Source: [Haemophilus] felis
Lineage (GTDB): Bacteria; Pseudomonadota; Gammaproteobacteria; Enterobacterales; Pasteurellaceae
DNA: 8,467 nt
Reading direction: 5' to 3'
Assembly (NCBI GenBank): GCA_002015125.1
Contig: MUYB01000054.1
Location: forward strand, 1 to 8,467
Both the position numbers and the translations under genes were made by a program. Shown piece after piece: positions 6,381 through 8,467 of the stretch (positions are counted from its first letter, which is position 1; each line of letters opens with the position of its first letter). Under the pieces are notes generated by a model, which was not told where the DNA came from, ran no database searches, and saw only the letters and a list, made by a program, of their open reading frames with translations.

Positions 6381-6582
6381 CTCTAAATTTATTCAGAATT
6401 TAATATAAATAGAATATCTATTTTTTGCTGAACCAAAGTAGGCGTAAGAAATACTTAATATTTATTAAGTCAATAATAGTATTGAATAGAAATAATTTAG
6501 TCTACCATTAATTGATAGCCTCATACTGCCTGTATTACTTAATCAAACCAAATAAATCTTTAAGAAGAAATAAACACCTCTA
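6381..6582. other. Gene-free A/T-rich gap between convergent genes
   Basis: No reading frame worth calling on either strand. The only structure seen is a perfect palindrome, ACTTAATA-TT-TATTAAGT, at 6453-6470. No convincing terminator for the minus-strand xre gene at 6583-6924 is visible here. Confidence 0.5.
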
Positions 6583-6924
6583 CTACCTAATTATATTTTC
6601 AATCAAATATTTAAATGTTACATCAAACACTATTTGAGTATCACTAGACATTTTTCGATAATGGCTAATTAATAACTGCTCTTTTTCGCTTAACTCTGAG
6701 CTATTCATAGAACCATAAAACATATTACCCTTACCACGCATTAACCAATTCAAATCAACATTCAACATATCACTGACCTTGATTAAAACTTCAGTGCTTG
6801 GATCTCGCTCATTGAGCAAATAGTTCTGAAGGGTGCGGTAAGGTACATTAAGTAACTCAGCAAAGGCCTTGATATTCAAGCCTTTATACTCCATCACTTC
6901 TCTTAAACGGTTGCTTATACTCAT
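6583..6924 (-). CDS. XRE-family regulator, divergent from transposase copy 2
   Basis: A 113-residue phage-repressor-like DNA-binding protein. The HTH covers about residues 1-62: MSISNRLREVMEYKGLNIKA, then FAELLNV, recognition helix PYRTLQNYLLNERDPS, and the common ending VSDMLNVDLNWLMRGKG. The tail (SELSEKEQLLISHYRKMSSD and after) is helical. I chose ATG 6924 rather than the in-frame TTG at 6936 because the sequence from Met-Ser-Ile is the normal family N terminus and GGAT lies six bases before it. It is transcribed away from the IS1595-type transposase, with 83 bases between the start codons. That gap holds a strong promoter for the transposase with a palindrome over the -10 box, so this protein is the obvious candidate repressor of the transposase. 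The target is inferred from position only. Confidence 0.82.
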   Translation of the reverse strand: MSISNRLREVMEYKGLNIKAFAELLNVPYRTLQNYLLNERDPSTEVLIKVSDMLNVDLNWLMRGKGNMFYGSMNSSELSEKEQLLISHYRKMSSDTQIVFDVTFKYLIENIIR

Positions 6925-6938
6925 TTTTGTATCCAATA

Positions 6939-6967
6939 TTGACTTTTATGTAGTTTTTGAGTATGAT
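6939..6967 (+). promoter_or_regulatory. Strong sigma-70 promoter of transposase copy 2
   Basis: TTGACT (6939-6944), exactly 17 bases, then TATGAT (6962-6967): each box matches consensus at five of six positions. The expected RNA start is near 6974, giving a leader of about 34 bases before ATG 7008. Confidence 0.65.
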
Positions 6968-6975
6968 TAAATCAT
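6963..6975. promoter_or_regulatory. Palindromic operator candidate over the -10 box
   Basis: ATGATT-A-AATCAT is a perfect 13-base palindrome that overlaps the -10 box and the expected RNA start of the transposase promoter. A dimeric XRE protein bound here would block RNA polymerase. A second small palindrome, CAATATTG (6934-6941), touches the -35 box. Binding is inferred. Confidence 0.45.
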
Positions 6976-7007
6976 CTTACATACCCATATTGTACATTTT
7001 TTTATTT

Positions 7008-8042
7008 ATGGCACAAAGCTTTTTGTTATCTAGCTCTGCAAGAAAATTAAGTCCGCTTAAGATAGCTCGCCTATCTGATGATGAAGCCTTTAGCTTGTTG
7101 TGCGAGCTACGTTGGGGAAGTAAAGAAGTGGTGGTTTGCCCTAAGTGCGGTGTACAACATAAAGCCTATTTTATTTCTACTCGTAAGCAGTGGAGATGCA
7201 AATATTGTAAGCATACCTTTAGCATTACGTCAGGGACGATTTTTGCGAACCATAAGCTACCGCTTCAAACCTATTTATTTGCGATTGCCTTATTCGTTAA
7301 TGCGGTAAAAGGGATTTCCGCTTGCCAACTCTCTCGTGATTTGAATGTACAGTACAAAACCGCTTTTACCCTTGCTCACAAAATCCGCGAAAGCCTGATG
7401 GTACAACGAGAGCTTTTTCCCTTGTCAGGTGAAGTGCATATTGACGGCACTTATGTACATTCAGCCCCTCGCCCAAAGAATAAGAAAGCCGAACGTGTCG
7501 ATAGACGGTTAAAAGCCAATGCCAATCCGAATAAACGTGCGGTATTAGTGATGCGTGAGCGTTATTCAGAACAAGATACTTTAAACAATCCAAATTTTGT
7601 TGGAGCAAAGAAAACCATCACGTTTCCCATTCTCTCTGAGAATAGCGAAACTGTGAAGAAATTAGCCACTGCCTATATTGAGACAAATAGTCGTATTCAT
7701 GCGGATGAAAATTCAGCGTATGATGAATTGATAGTCGATTACGATTTGCAACGAGTAAATCATCAGCGTGAATATCGTAGTGATGACGGTATTACGAATA
7801 ATCTCGCAGAAAGCTATTTTGCTCGTTTCAAACGCATGTATTACGGACAAGTCCACAAAATGTCAAATATCTACCTTGATAACTATGCCAATGAAATAGC
7901 CTATCGGGAAGATACTCGTAAACTGGATAACTTAACCATTTTCAACGATATAACCAATAAATGCCTTTCTACATCATCAGAAAATGCTTGGAAAGGCTAT
8001 TGGCAAGGTCATCACAGACAAGTAGAAAGATTGGTGATGTAA
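7008..8042 (+). CDS. IS1595-family transposase (copy 2)
   Basis: A 344-residue DDE transposase. It has a zinc ribbon (C44-P-K-C47, C64-K-Y-C67), a helical DNA-binding stretch (about 84-135) and an ISXO2-like catalytic core: D146 in GEVHIDGTY, D233 in ADENSAY, N264/E268 in TNNLAESY and the fourth catalytic residue K275 in ARFKRM. All DDNK residues are present. I chose ATG 7008, although the frame is open from TTG 6957, because MAQSFLLSSSARKLSPLKIA aligns with the start of copy 1 (MQHYLLSAKSRHLSLKQI) and the upstream residues are a non-conserved hydrophobic run. No Shine-Dalgarno precedes ATG 7008, so translation may be weak. The stop overlaps the next gene by one base (TAATG). It is divergent from an XRE gene that may repress it. 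It appears intact and possibly active. Confidence 0.88.
   Translation: MAQSFLLSSSARKLSPLKIARLSDDEAFSLLCELRWGSKEVVVCPKCGVQHKAYFISTRKQWRCKYCKHTFSITSGTIFANHKLPLQTYLFAIALFVNAVKGISACQLSRDLNVQYKTAFTLAHKIRESLMVQRELFPLSGEVHIDGTYVHSAPRPKNKKAERVDRRLKANANPNKRAVLVMRERYSEQDTLNNPNFVGAKKTITFPILSENSETVKKLATAYIETNSRIHADENSAYDELIVDYDLQRVNHQREYRSDDGITNNLAESYFARFKRMYYGQVHKMSNIYLDNYANEIAYREDTRKLDNLTIFNDITNKCLSTSSENAWKGYWQGHHRQVERLVM
7143..7151 (+). other. Uptake signal core inside the zinc-ribbon codons
   Basis: Exact AAGTGCGGT, in frame as Lys-Cys-Gly of the C-P-K-C-G zinc motif. It may be a chance result of that motif, because any CPKCG can be coded this way, but it would still work as an uptake signal. The extended A/T-rich part is poor. 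Confidence 0.5.
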
Positions 8043-8467
8043 TGGCATATACGCTTGATAAAAAACTCAAAGAACTTGAATTTGAGCGTAAACAAGTACG
8101 AGAACATCTCTCTCTGCTTGATGATAAAATCTATACTTTACGCAAAGCAATTCAGATAATGGAAGAAGAACATCGAGATGTTACCGAATACGATACGGCA
8201 CAATTTCAATATCGCACTCGCCGCCGCCGTTTTACCACAAATTCAGCTACCTTAATTATCCGTTTACTCAAAACAGAGCCACATCGTTATTGGCGTGTTG
8301 AAGAAATTACAAAAGAAATCTTAATTGCAGATAATCAACCCAATACCCCTGTAAATCGCACCTATATTAAGAATGTTCATGCGGCAATGGATAGGTTGCT
8401 CAAGAAAGGCATTGTAGAACGACAGTCAGACAAGGCTCACAAGGTGGCTTTATGTGTAGAAGATCAA
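8042..8467 (+). CDS. Coiled-coil/winged-helix passenger protein of the IS1595-type element (3' end outside the window)
   Basis: ATG 8042 overlaps the transposase stop (TAATG), and the frame stays open for 142 residues to the right edge. Residues 3-47 are a charged coiled coil (LDKKLKELEFERKQVREHLS and onward). A basic patch, R60-R63, follows. Residues 68-138 read as a winged-helix domain: TLIIRLLKTEPHRYWRVEEI, a second helix region, AAMDRLLKKGIVERQ as recognition helix and first wing strand, then KAHKVAL as the second strand. No catalytic motif is seen. The tight coupling suggests that it serves the transposase, for example in end binding, target choice or regulation. Passenger genes are known in parts of the IS1595 family; I do not recognise this one. 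Copy 1 has no equivalent in the window. Confidence 0.72.
   Translation, partial: MAYTLDKKLKELEFERKQVREHLSLLDDKIYTLRKAIQIMEEEHRDVTEYDTAQFQYRTRRRRFTTNSATLIIRLLKTEPHRYWRVEEITKEILIADNQPNTPVNRTYIKNVHAAMDRLLKKGIVERQSDKAHKVALCVEDQ

Noticed and set aside
6428..6441. GCTGAACCAAAGTA as a terminal repeat of an IS1016-like element
   Set aside because: It only loosely recalls such an end, and no inverted partner or transposase of that type is found nearby.
6381..6582. CRISPR array, tRNA or structured RNA in the gene-free gap
   Set aside because: No regular repeats, no cloverleaf and no G/C-rich structure were seen; only A/T-rich sequence and one short palindrome.
6957..7007. Longer N terminus of transposase copy 2 starting at TTG, which looks like a signal or membrane segment
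   Set aside because: It lies within the promoter region and is not matched in copy 1, whose start aligns with ATG 7008.

Overview
The window looks like an accessory, insertion-sequence-rich stretch of a Pasteurellaceae genome, most likely a relative of Haemophilus. The DNA is AT-rich. It carries two exact copies of the nine-base Haemophilus-type uptake signal AAGTGCGGT, and the degraded IS remnants and xre genes have a Pasteurellaceae look. I cannot name the species. Only two uptake signals in 8.5 kb is sparse for such a genome, which fits recently gathered, horizontally acquired DNA.

Layout. 1-469 (minus): the 5' part of a zinc-ribbon transposase resembling the variant IS256 type, cut by the window edge and carrying an in-frame amber stop. 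511-1632 (minus): an IS1595-type transposase whose leader can fold into a long hairpin that buries its ribosome binding site. 1771-2206 (minus): an intact XRE regulator with a strong terminator. 2331-3530 (plus): a membrane protein that joins a DUF4013-like and a DUF805 domain in one reading frame, with a separate ribosome binding site at the junction. 3561-about 3990: a wrecked IS3-family copy. 4125-4529 (plus): an XRE regulator broken by an ochre stop at codon 18.

4624-6347 (plus): a tightly coupled two-gene operon encoding a HipA-like kinase with intact catalytic residues and a DUF3037 protein, closed by a good terminator at 6353-6380. 6583-6924 (minus): a third XRE regulator. It is divergent from 7008-8042 (plus), a second IS1595-type transposase, which is followed with a TAATG overlap by a coiled-coil/winged-helix passenger gene that runs off the right edge.

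How they may work together. The central cargo is the kinase/DUF3037 pair, which looks like a small stand-alone stress, toxin or defence-type module. Its upstream HipB-like neighbour is broken, so either the pair does not need it or it has been released from control. The right-hand unit (repressor, strong promoter with a palindrome over its -10, transposase, DNA-binding passenger) reads like a self-regulated mobile cassette. The functions of DUF4013/DUF805, DUF3037 and the passenger protein are not known to me; statements about them are inference from layout and motifs.
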